Below are positions 23,674-34,031 of a DNA stretch of 64,000 bases, one piece after another; positions within the stretch are counted from its first letter, which is position 1; the number at the start of each line of letters is the position of its first letter. The translations under genes were made by a program, and so were the position numbers. Source of the DNA: Absidia repens (Eukaryota > Mucoromycota > Mucoromycetes > Mucorales > Cunninghamellaceae). The notes under the pieces are model-generated. The model was not told where the DNA came from. It did not search any database and saw only the letters and a program-made list of their open reading frames with translations. The stretch is from the NCBI GenBank assembly GCA_002105175.1, contig MCGE01000044.1:248001-312000 (forward strand). The letters are read 5' to 3'.

Positions 23674-26079
23674 ATGACAAATGACAACCAAGCAGAACAT
23701 CTCGTTGAAGGTATATATTATTGTGACAAGAATTTTTTTTTTTTTAGACGAATCGCTTTACTGACGAAATTCGATTATTTTTCTCTCTCTCTTTTTTAGA
23801 TAGAACCAATAAAAAGATGAACGGGGAAGAATTGTTCCACATTGTTCTTGTCGATATAAAAAAAGCAGCTTTCAAAAAAGAAATCCATTGTGTCAAAAAA
23901 CCATTGACGAGCACCGACCATTTCAAGTTCGTCGCACTGTCTTACCGTGCGGGCGAGGTCCAAGAAACCATGATCGATACGCAGGTCGGCTATGTGGCAA
24001 AATTGACATCGTTTGATTTGGATTCTTTTTTTCTCCTTTGCTGTGCCATGATTCGGGAAGCCCATTTAAAACCCGTGGAGTACGTCTGGGTGGATGCCAT
24101 TTGTATCGATCAGGACCCTCAGAAGCGAAGGGAAACAATGTATCAAATGAGTCACATCTACGAGCAGGCCACGTTCATTGTCGCCGTCCCCGATCTTCAT
24201 CTGCGGTATCTAAGGGACATCAATAAAAGCAATGCAGCAATGATCAACAATGCGACAAAACTCAGCTATTACATTTATCATCTTCTTCACGGCCATACCG
24301 GCACCATCGCTCGCGAAGATGAATATTTTCTCAATCATCTCAAAATCGACGATCCACATTTGCGGTATTTGCTGACCAATTATACCGAGCATTTTGCGGA
24401 CGGCTTCATGAATGGCAAAGGCGATCACCATAATGCATACGATGCCGACGATGCATTGACCCACCTCTTTGAAGCAAATGCAGCAAAGTACATGCCACCC
24501 AGACACAACCAATATAATCGTGCCCCCAACATATACAAGAAATTGTTACAATGGATGGGTGGCTCAGAGAAAAAAAATATACCGCATAAGGATGATCCCG
24601 AGAAGCGTCGATTTACTGTGGCACATCAATGTCATACACCAGAAGCATGTCTTTTTGACCGTTCCCATGAAAAGGACGAAGAAATAGCAGATGATAGCGG
24701 CGCATGTTTTCGACGATGGCGGCATGCGGTTCTTGAAAGAAGTCGAATGATTTGTCAATCGGTCACATTCATGACAGACCTGCTTCAAGATTGGTCTACA
24801 CGGGTGTGGGTGATCAGCGAATACCACATGGCGCGAAAAAAGAAAGAATCTCACAAAATGAAATATTGGTTCCTCCAGTTGACGCATCCTTCCACTGGCT
24901 TGGTATCTTCTGACAACCATTGTCGTCCGCTGGGGGATAGCCCCTCGCACGTCACATTTGGGTCTCACCGCCACGCTGATGATGATGATGATGATCCGTA
25001 TTTCTTTTTTGAGTTTGATGTCAATGGTGGTGATGATTCTTCTGGACTGAAATCATATAATGACAATGATACGCTTCAAGATATGGGCGCTATGATCAAG
25101 CACCATCATCCATCGCACTATACCAATGCTGTTTATCAAACATTCCATTCAACCATGCGCAAACAACTTGGTCAACGTACCTTTTTAGAAATGATGCTGA
25201 AATCCAAAGCCACTCGACATGGTAATTTCATTAATAGAAAAAAAAAAGGGGGGGAATCATCTTTATCATCTTTATTAATTGAAATGATATCTTTGTTATT
25301 TATTATTTCTGCTGTTAGAGGACCGGCTGTATGCGATTCTACCATTGTCGGAGTATAAACACAAGCTTACGAACCAAGACCAAAGAGATCATTGGCGCGG
25401 CATGGATTCGCTCGTTTCTGTCAAATTGCAGCTCTACGAATGGACAAGCACAAAAGACAAACTAGCACTTTTATTCTTATCAAACCACGCTGATTATCTT
25501 GGCAAGATCACACCGACGTTTGCAACATCCAATATCTTGTGGCCCGAGTCTGGCGTTGGTTATGATCCAATGAGGACGATGATGTGCTGCCAGTCCTCAG
25601 TAGTAGAAAGCGAATCTACTTTTTTGAATTTTGATGTGACCAACCAGCATAGCAAGACCCCTGCCATTACGCTGACTCGAATAGATGGTGGGTTGCATAA
25701 ACTCACTATCAAGCCATTGGAATACCATGTCAATCTCGGTTGGCATAAGAATAGCGCCAAAGTCAAACAAAACGTCGACGAATTTGCAACGCTGTGTCGA
25801 TTGCTTCGACTCGATCATGTCACGCCCGACGTCATCTGTATCCCAGCTCTCACTCTCCAGGGAATGAAGACTTACCGTCGTGGTGCTGAACAACAAACAG
25901 TAAACCATTTCATTTATTTGATTGGAAGTCTTGCCGAAAACAAATGGATCTTGAAGAGTTCCGTACTTTATGGTTTCTGTGGTTGCATTATGGTTCGTGA
26001 TGAGGATGATTATTCGTGCCAAGGGGAATGGGAACATCGTACATGTGATGAAACTAGTCCTGGGTTTGATATTTATTGA
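23674..26079 (+). CDS. HET-domain protein C (longest copy)
   Basis: Exons 23674..23710, 23800..25221 and 25319..26079 give 739 aa. The HET landmarks are YRAGEVQE (Trp of SYxWG replaced by Ala), YVWVDAICIDQDPQKR, MSHIYEQATFIVAVPDLHL and DWSTRVWVISE. It is longer than A and B because of extra His/Asp-rich segments between motifs (for example DDDDDDPYFFFEFD). Intron 2 interrupts the segment that reads NEDRFY in A and B, just before EDRLY. The chain ends GFDIY. Same 37-nt exon 1. Inferred role as for the other copies: allorecognition or cell-death signalling, unproven. Confidence 0.85.
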
Positions 26080-26214
26080 ACCAAGTTATTATCGTATGTT
26101 TATTTATCAAATAAATAATACGATTTATATATAAAGTAACTATCACTTTGTCTCTCTGTCGCTCTCATAGGCCCTTAGATCTGCATGATCGAATAGGAAT
26201 TAGATAGAAACTTC

Positions 26215-26530
26215 ACACTCCGATTCGTGTGTTTTTTTTATTTATTTTCAGCGGCAACGTCTTTTTTTTCTTTTTTCCTTTTTTCTTTTCCTTTTTTTTT
26301 CAACTTCATTGTAGCTTGAATGGAATTATTGTGATCTTGGATTAGCTTTAGTTGTAGAATTAGCTGGATTTCAGAAAGGGATTGATAAACATCATGGGGA
26401 AACCCTTCCATTTTGGTATCGTGATTTGGGTAGCCCACCCATTTAGATTAGTTTGGCATCATGAAGCCATTCATTAGCTTAGTTTACTGTCAGTTTTATA
26501 GTAGCTCGTATGTATATTATCGTCAATAAA
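26215..26530 (-). repeat. Dispersed element copy downstream of HET gene C, inverted
   Basis: Core at 26393-26416 in CATGGGGAAACCC orientation. A pyrimidine-rich tract (26236-26302) lies to its left and AATAAAAAAAAATAAGC (26525) to its right, so here the proposed transcript runs on the + strand. Confidence 0.8.
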
Positions 26531-26835
26531 AAAAAATAAGCTTTTGTCTATTTTGCAATTCGACCCGTTTTATACAATGTGTAAATATACCTTTGTCATT
26601 ACAGTGTACCTTTGCTTTTATTTAGACTCGTATCGAGTATTCAAAACCAGATTTAGTTTTCTTATAAACTCGCGCAGCCAAGTCGCATTCCGAAATAACA
26701 CAAAACACAATTCATTACCTACCAATAGGGACAAATGATTATTGGAAGAAAATTTGTATAGCATAGTATTAAAATGGCAAGGTGTTGGCGAAAAAAAAAA
26801 TAGACAGGGCGTTATCATGGTTTTTTTTTTGTTCA

Positions 26836-26961
26836 ATTGGTAGTTTTGTCAAGGTCAAATGGTTATTGTATCGCTATAATGGTAAAGGGCATGCCACATC
26901 CAAGCGAGAATGGATTTGTCGACATTGTCGTTCTTCTCATTCTGGTTTTAATATTTATTGA
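26836..26961 (+). pseudogene. C-terminal relic of a fourth HET gene
   Basis: A 41-codon frame reads IGSFVKVKWLLYRYNGKGH and ends with HSGFNIY and TGA. It aligns with the last part of gene C (LIGSLAENKWILKSS ... PGFDIY) and gene B (LLGSFALNQWVVKKM ... AGFNIY). A T run precedes it and no upstream HET motif is readable in 26540-26835, so it is a truncated pseudogene. Confidence 0.7.
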
Positions 26962-27791
26962 ATCAACTTTGTAATAACCGTAATAGTAATAGTTAATGGT
27001 GATGATCTATTCCATGAATGATGGAATAAAACATTGTTGAGATGCATGGATGTGAATGTCTCCTGCCCCGATGGTGGTCTCGGGACGGAGTCTGAAAAGA
27101 GTGGGAGATTTCTGTCTGTCTGCAGGACACTAATTGTAAATGTAACACACAACTTATTGTATTTGATTGATCTATTCAATGCACATTCAAAAAAAAAGGT
27201 AGACGGCATATTGACCCTATTGTTTTTTTTGCCTTATATCGAATCCTCCTTTTGAAGTTGTCATATTTTTAAGTACGGTAATTTTTGTTTCATTATCGAG
27301 TTAATTACAGTTCTATGCGGTTGTTTCTGGGTATCGTGTTGCACAAAGGCATCCGTTGGACATGGTCCTTTTTATTTTCTTCTTTCCTACCAATGGCTTG
27401 ACGTATTGCTCATATTATATAGGAGTATAACAATTCAGTACTGCGGCACGTTAATAAAAGAAAAACAAACGTATCGATAAGTTTCTTTTTTATGTTGACA
27501 ACAGGTGTCAATATGTGTGTGCGTGTGTGCTTTTGGACCCTTTCATTTTCATCCAGGGGAGGGGCGAATGTTCTGGATTGTTGTCCTTCATGCAGCCCCT
27601 GAAATAAATTACAAGGCGGAGTATCATAGTTTAAAGAAAACGAAAAAATTTGGGGGCATTTATCGTATTGCCCCACTTTCCATTTTTTTTTTTTTTCAAA
27701 TTCAATATAAAAGCACACACAGATTGACACATTTTTGTTAAATCCATTATAAAACACACATTCTCTCTCACACAAACCAACAAAGCCTACG

Positions 27792-28706
27792 ATGAAACTC
27801 TTCACTCTTTGTTTATTCCTTTTCAGCTCGACTGGTGTCATTCAAGCATTGCAAAACAAGATCATTGGCGGACAACAAGTCGGGATCGAGACGTATCCGT
27901 TCCAAGTGTCGCTGGGTGATATGCGCTATGTGTCGCGGGATCCTCAACAACGACGTCGGCAATCGGTCACCAACAAAATCAACTCGCATATCTGTGGTGG
28001 TGTTCTCTTGACCAAAACCTGGGTAGTGACGGCAGCGCACTGTGTCATGGATCCTTCTCAAAGTCGCCCCACGGTGGTGCCTGCTGGCTGGCTTGGTGTT
28101 GGTGTAGGCTCGAATGATTTGGTCGAGATGTATGATAAGGGTCGCATTGGTATCTCTCGCATTATTGTCCAACCCAACTTTGATCAATCGCGTTGGATGA
28201 ATGATATTGCTTTGATCAAACTCGACACACCCGTGGATGCTTCTGCTTTCCGTAACGGCCATTATGCTATGGGCTGTTTGGCTGATACAAGTCGCTTGCC
28301 GTCTGGTCTTTGGTCGATTGGCTGGGGAAACACCGTACCTATCACTGAAAATCAAGCCACACAAGAATGGACCCCGCATCAACCATCCCAGTATTTGAAA
28401 CAGCTCACCATGAAGGATGTCTCCAACAGCAACAGTGCCGCGTTTTGTCAGGGCCGCAACGATCTTGTCTGTGTCACCTCAATCCAACGCAATACAGGTC
28501 CTTGCCGTGGTGACAGTGGTGGTGCGCTTGTCTCTTCCAATAAACGCACCGTGGTTGGCGTTTATAGTTTTATGAAAAGCGTGCCTGTCAATGGAAACAA
28601 TCAAGCGATGTGTCTTGGTGATGGCCAATACACTCGTGTCTCTTCGCATCTCAACTGGATCCGTAGCCATGTCAATGAACGCTTTTGTACATCCCACCCT
28701 CAGTAG
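27792..28706 (+). CDS. Secreted S1-family (chymotrypsin-fold) serine protease
   Basis: Intronless, 304 aa. Signal peptide MKLFTLCLFLFSSTGVIQA, then a short propeptide to K23 and the zymogen activation site K|IIGG (I24). The catalytic triad is intact: H83 (TAAHC), D138 (NDIALI), S242 (GDSGG). Position 189 in chymotrypsin numbering is Gly (G236) and 190 is Pro, not the Asp of trypsins, so Arg/Lys specificity is unlikely despite overall trypsin resemblance. A basic insertion (DPQQRRRQS) sits before the first disulfide cysteine. The start at 27792 is preceded by TATAAAA (27748). The protein probably acts outside the cell. Confidence 0.92.
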   Translation: MKLFTLCLFLFSSTGVIQALQNKIIGGQQVGIETYPFQVSLGDMRYVSRDPQQRRRQSVTNKINSHICGGVLLTKTWVVTAAHCVMDPSQSRPTVVPAGWLGVGVGSNDLVEMYDKGRIGISRIIVQPNFDQSRWMNDIALIKLDTPVDASAFRNGHYAMGCLADTSRLPSGLWSIGWGNTVPITENQATQEWTPHQPSQYLKQLTMKDVSNSNSAAFCQGRNDLVCVTSIQRNTGPCRGDSGGALVSSNKRTVVGVYSFMKSVPVNGNNQAMCLGDGQYTRVSSHLNWIRSHVNERFCTSHPQ

Positions 28707-28859
28707 TTAACTCTTTTTATTTCCTTGCCACCGCTCTAGTTTAAATCACTTTTGCATAGTTTAGATACACTCCTTTATTTTTTGTAATAAAAGATATTTT
28801 TCAAAAAAAAAAAGTAACATAACTAGATAACATAAGATTGCAGGAGTAAAAAGATAAAA

Positions 28860-28986
28860 AGTCAAGGCTTACGTTTTTTTATTTATTTTTATTGACGTTG
28901 TATAAATATAAACTATGGTAAACTAACAGAGAAACTAAGCTAATGAGTGGGCTTTCGATTTCCACCAGGAGGTCTTTTTCCAGCCA

Positions 28987-29020
<34 letters not shown>

Positions 29021-29240
29021 TGGGATTTTTAAGACTAATCTAATGTAATGGTGGGGACACTAAATCACGATTTCAAAATGAAAGGGTTTCCCCTTGTATG
29101 TTGTCTATCCCTTTCTGAAATCTACCTAAGTCTACAAATGACACTCAACCAAAATCTCAATCATCTCATGGCGAGCCGATTGGAGAAAGAAAAGGGAAAA
29201 AAAAATGAGAGGGGGGCAAGGAGAAACAGAAATCAACGAA
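28860..29240 (+). repeat. Dispersed element copy
   Basis: Core at 29072-29093 (ending CCCCTTG). The right purine tract is 29175-29230. A poly(A) run of 30 lies at 28988-29017. An open frame at 29048-29278 crosses the core but looks like repeat translation. Positions 29241-29930 hold only CA-rich microsatellites (29580-29605) and no supported gene. Confidence 0.75.
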
Positions 29241-29919
29241 GGCGGGGTGTAAATCAGATTCAATTTGATATCACCTAATTCATTGACAACACCCAAAAAT
29301 GTTCAGGAGCAAAAACTTTGTCAAAAAAAATCCGGACAATTGTCATCTTCTGGAATGGAACCAAATGATCTATAAAAGGTGCAAAAGTATCCAACAATGC
29401 ATGCATTTTTTTTTTCTTGTCGCGTTTGGGCCATTCGCGAATCCAATAGTGCTAAAAAGAAAAAGATTTTTTTTTTTGGCCTCTTATGAGGTGAATACAG
29501 AAAAGAAATTCATTTACAATAATCACCATCACTCAGAGATAGTCAAAATGCTTATAAAAACACATTCATGAATCCATTACACACACACATACACACACAC
29601 AGACATGCGCATATATATCGGGTGTCACATCATGATCAGTTGCATACAATCTCAAAATCAAATCACATTTTCGTCCTCGTTGTTTGTATTTCATTACGGC
29701 GTACTACCAACTCTGTGAGGCAGTTTTTTTTTTGATATTTCTAGCTGAGGATGTCACATTACAAGATTCACCACGTTTTCTCTTTTTTAGTACTCTAATA
29801 ACCTTCTCTATCCTAACACATTACAGATGACACTTTTTTAAAAACATTGGGTAACACTCTATCAGGCAAGCTGTATAATCTTTTATTCAGGCAGTAGTTG
29901 ATTTATAATTTGAATGACT

Positions 29920-30037
29920 AGGGTGGCGGGGGTGGTTGGGGGGACGATGTGTGGTGTGTTTGGGAGGTGTGTGTGGGAGGATAGGTGGTGTGTTGTGTGT
30001 TGTGTTGTGTGTTGTGTGTGTGTGGGGGGGGGCTGGT
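29920..30037. repeat. G/T-rich low-complexity block
   Basis: GGGTGGCGGGGGTGGTTGGG, then GTGTTGTG words ending in nine G. Many G3 runs on one strand make quadruplex formation possible. It is not a regular telomeric repeat. Confidence 0.85.
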
Positions 30038-30129
30038 TATATATTAAAAAGAAAATGGACCGTAAGAAAACTCACCTATAGTAACTTTAATTTCGTTTTT
30101 TTGTCCTTCCGACTCTTTTTTTTCAAACC

Positions 30130-31080
30130 GATCCCTGGACAACGACCGTTGGATCCCAAGGCGCTGCCCACCATAGGAGCCGCCCATCCTTTTTTTTCTC
30201 AATCGCTGCCCACCCAAACACAGAGTCTTCCATCAAAACCCACACTTCAGAAACCCCCTGCGACCCAGTGGCTACATAATTAATATTATTCTCAACTTTG
30301 TTCTTCAATATCCCCCACCACAATAAAATACACTGTAATAGCTGTTTTTTCACACAAACACATCCTTATATATATATATATATATGTAGACGCACTTTTT
30401 TTTTTTCTATGCATATGTAATACACATTCAATGAAGCTCATAATGTAGACGTACAACAGATATACTAAATATAATAAAAAGAACATATTTATTCAGTCAT
30501 AGATATAAACGATGACAAACTATTACTAAACTAATGAATGCTAATCTACTGTCGTTCCCAAATCCTTCACCCAAAATGAAAGCGTTTCCCCATGATGTTT
30601 GTTTTGCGTTTTTTAAAACGCCCCTAATTCAAGTTCTAACCACTAATCCTAGATCACCAGTTCCCCAATGAGTCTTGCCATCATATCATTCTGACTATCA
30701 GGAAGGAAAAAAATAAAAAAGAAAGAAAAAGAGAGAGAAAAAAAAGGGGACCAAGCAAAATGCGGAGCCTGAATCATCCAGCTTTTTTTTTTTATGTCAA
30801 AAAATCAGGGAACTGCAAATAAAAATTAAATAAACAGGCAATCGCCATAATTACCATATAGCATAATATGTTTTATCTTCCAGTGGAAAGGCAGTTGCAA
30901 CCATTACATAATCAAACTCTAATCTCTCCGACGCATTGCAAGTAAGCTGTTATTTCAGCACACAAAAAGCCCATTGACGACGCGTTGAGCACGACGGTCG
31001 GGCCCCAAGGGGCTGCCCACCAAAGTGCGAAATGGCAGAGGCTTTGATCCTATCCCATCGAAAACAACACTTTAATTAAA
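30130..31080 (+). repeat. Dispersed element, subfamily B, inverted partner of 12815-14095
   Basis: Core at 30571-30594 (GAAAGCGTTTCCCC, sharing the GGG to GCG change with 13617-13640). Shared phrases in reverse order include CTTCCATCAAAACCCACAC (30227), GGAGCCTGAATCATCCAGC (30763), ATCTTCCAGTGGAAAGG (30874) and the GC-rich GACGCGTTGAGCACGACGG (30977). Both ends carry GGCGCTGCCCACC or GGGCTGCCCACC. Confidence 0.8.
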
Positions 31081-31764
31081 AACTGTGACACCAGTAAATC
31101 GAAAGATTTCCAAAAGCTCCAGCGGAGCTCCAGAGCGTTTATTTTCTTCCAAAAAGACTTGACATTTTATCAACTAAACAAAAAACATATCAATTGTATC
31201 ACATATTTTGATAATCTTTATCGTAGAATGAAGAATAAGTGAGAACAAGTCATATTTTTATTTTAGTAAAATGATAGAAAGCTATTATAATAAAATATAG
31301 AGGATGACAAATACGACGGTATCACATAACACAATGAACACCTTTCATATCGCGCCGCGGGGCCTCAATCTGGGTTGCTTTCAATATCGGACATCAGTGC
31401 CTGGAAACCTGTCAACAAAAACAATACACACGAACTTCATTTAATTCACCTGCAATATCTTTATTTTGCTTCTTTATTTAAAATCACCCATTTAGCAACA
31501 GCAATATAAAACGTTTACTGAGAGCGGAATTTGAAAAAATTTCGGGGATTAAAGGTAAGCTTCTCCGAAGCTTTTGGGAAAAGCGCGGCGAAGCCGCGCG
31601 CTCCGCGGTCGAGCTATTCCCGCTTTCTTGAATTTTTTAGGTGTGTGGCGGGCAGGTTAAGGGGGATATTGGAAGAAACAAAGGTAAAATGGTGAGGAGG
31701 CCAAGAGAATTTTGATGTCCAAGTAAAAATGTGTGTTTGAATGGCGGGCTATGGCTATAGCGTA
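31081..31764. other. Intergenic with a GC-rich double hairpin
   Basis: Mostly AT-rich without a gene. Two perfect 7-bp inverted repeats sit side by side: AAGCTTC-TCC-GAAGCTT (31557-31573) and GCGCGGC-GAA-GCCGCGC (31583-31599), followed by GCTCCGCGGTCGAGC. On the minus strand, 31385-31430 resembles a short terminal exon (CAG then FQALMSDIESNPD and a stop), but the upstream frame is closed. Confidence 0.6.
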
Positions 31765-32690
31765 GAGGCGGTTATTATGGCTGTAGGCTTTAGCTGTGAG
31801 CTTATAGGCGTAAACTTTAGAGCATTGTACAATTAATTGTATGAGAGATGGATGGTTTGTTTGGTGACAAAAAATGATTATATAATATTTCTAAAGATGC
31901 ATGGAAAATTTGAAGTCAAACGGTTTCGTAGTTCGTTTTATATAAAGCGAAGAAGAGCATATTGCACGTTAACTCGATTTTGCAGGCTGTAAAGCCAGAT
32001 GGGTGTGAATTCAATCGCCGCCGCCGGCAGCATGGATTGTCGATCGAGAAAAAAAAAAAAAAGGGGAAGGGGCACAAAAAAAAAAAAAAAAAAAAGGGGA
32101 AGGGGCACAAAAAAAAAAAAAAAAAAAAAAAAAAAGACAAGTCAACGGGAATGAGCCAACTTCTGTTCAGTATTTTGGGCTCGTTGTGGACCTGGTGGAC
32201 TCGGCTTTCTGTTAGAAATAGTTTAGAAGGGTTTTAGAAAAGGGATTGCAAGAAGCATGGGGAAACCCTTTCATTTTGGTTGTAGGATTTTGGGGAATTG
32301 TCTTGATTAGCTTAGTACATGCATATATCTCTTTTCTTCAATAAAGCATATATCTGCTTCAATAAACCTTGTCTTTGTTTGAAAAAAGTGTGTTTAAGCT
32401 TCATTAGAAATTTGGAGATCCGCTTTTATAGAGCTCCGTTTTAGAAATCCCTTTTTTATCGTACATCGTTCCCTCTTCTACACCATTCATCTAGATTAGC
32501 ACCTCTCTCAGCTACTATTAGCGGCCCCCTATTTTTAGATCTTCTTTCCTTTTAGTATAGTATTGACTACGTATCATTATTCAATAAAAGCTTTTTTATT
32601 TTGCAATGAACAATGGAATGGCAAAGCTATTCTACTGTGACAGGCTATTGTACATACTATTCTATTGCGGTAGACTATTCTACAGACTTG
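31765..32690 (-). repeat. Dispersed element, long form, inverted near-identical copy of 8190-9090
   Basis: Core at 32256-32279. It reads as the reverse complement of 8190-9090 with only scattered differences over about 900 bp, from GTAGAGGCGG at the left to the TACCGCAATAG units at the right. One internal difference is a duplicated AAAAGGGGAAGGGGCAC block (32061-32108). In this orientation the putative transcript runs on +: TATATAAAGCG (31939), GCCGCCGCCGGCAGC (32019), core, several AATAAA. Positions 32691-33059 show no gene. Confidence 0.9.
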
Positions 32691-33059
32691 ATTCAGCTTA
32701 TTTCATTTAACCGTTACATATAGTAATGCCCACAGAGCCTCCTTCTTTCCCACGTAGTTTAAATTATAGTCTTCGATAGTTATATATCAATATATTCCAC
32801 TATCCCTCAATTGAATAATCAAATTGACTTCTTCAAAATATCCAGTATTACAGTGTGAATATGTGTGTTTGACACAATATATCTATAATAGCAACGCTGT
32901 GTACTATGCGATGAGTCAATGGAAGGTGAATAAAATGGCCTATTTTATCAAAGAATGTCAATAGATGCCACAACTAAAGACGCGGAGACATTTTAACATG
33001 TACTTTTGGGGAATGATATAATGGAGGGAGAAATGGAATACTAAAGTGCAATTTGATGA

Positions 33060-33640
33060 ATGGTCAACAATAGTCTAAAGGAAAATTGCAAAATAGCGCT
33101 ATTGCAAAATCGGCGCTAATATACTTCATATGACATGGGAAAGTTTAAAGGAACATCTGTTATTAAGGCACAATAACAATTAACACTAATTGAAATGAGC
33201 AATGGTAGTAAAAAAGGGATCTATTGCGCAAGACATGAGACAGACTAATGGGAACATTTTTCGCTGAAGCAAGTGAAAGGAACACATTTTATTCATATCC
33301 AGATACAAACTATAGACAGACTGATACTAAGCTAAGCTAAGCTACTAAGCTAATGAAGGCTTCACAAAGCCCAACTAACAGTGTTCCAAAATCCTAAATC
33401 CAAAATGAAAGGTTTTCCCCATGTATTTTGTGATCCCTTTTCTAAAACCCTTCTAAACTGGGCTTAGAACTGATCTAGGATTATCATAGCCTCGTAGAGG
33501 TTGAATGGTGAAAAAAAATAGAAGGGAAAATAGAAATGAAAAGAAAGAAAGAGAGGAGGAAAAATAAAAAATTGGAAAAAAATAAACATTTCACGTGTGC
33601 GGGATTTGAAAATATTTCTATGTGGGTTGATTTGCCCCAA
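33060..33640 (+). repeat. Dispersed element copy
   Basis: Core at 33400-33422 (one G short). The left module GGGATCTATTGCGCAAGACATG is at 33217 and ACTAAGCTAAGCTAAGC near 33330. To the right are a purine tract (33510-33585) and TTCACGTGTGCGGGATTTG (33590-33608), including CACGTG. Positions 33641-34031 hold no separate gene. Confidence 0.8.
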
Positions 33641-34031
33641 CTGTCGGCCTGTTCAAAAAAGTAAATCCTTCGTTTCACTAGTAGCTAACGTCGGTGAGAC
33701 TAATAAACATATATAAAAAAGAAGAGACGTGGTGGACCGGCAAGAAAAGAAAAAGAGAAAAAAAAAAAAAACAGGACGATGAGGATGTGATATCATACTA
33801 GTAAAAATATAAAAATAAAGTTTTTTATTTGGTTCCAAAAAGAAGAAAAAGTGAAATGATATACTATAAAAAAACGAAGGCACAAAGCAAACTAGCTATA
33901 TAGATAATAGGGGATAGAAAAAAATAGAAACAGGCTATTGCACTGTAATAACGCACATGAGAGGGAGTTGACGATCTTCAGAGTTGTGCTTTGATGGCCA
34001 TATCACATTCGTGTAGATTTCTTGGTACCGG

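Noticed and set aside
29920..30037. Telomere-like G/T block
   Set aside because: No regular unit, and genes and repeats continue on both sides.
31330..31560. Possible terminal exon FQALMSDIESNPD on the minus strand
   Set aside because: A CAG acceptor is present, but the upstream sequence is closed in all frames within 150 bp, so no gene model can be supported.
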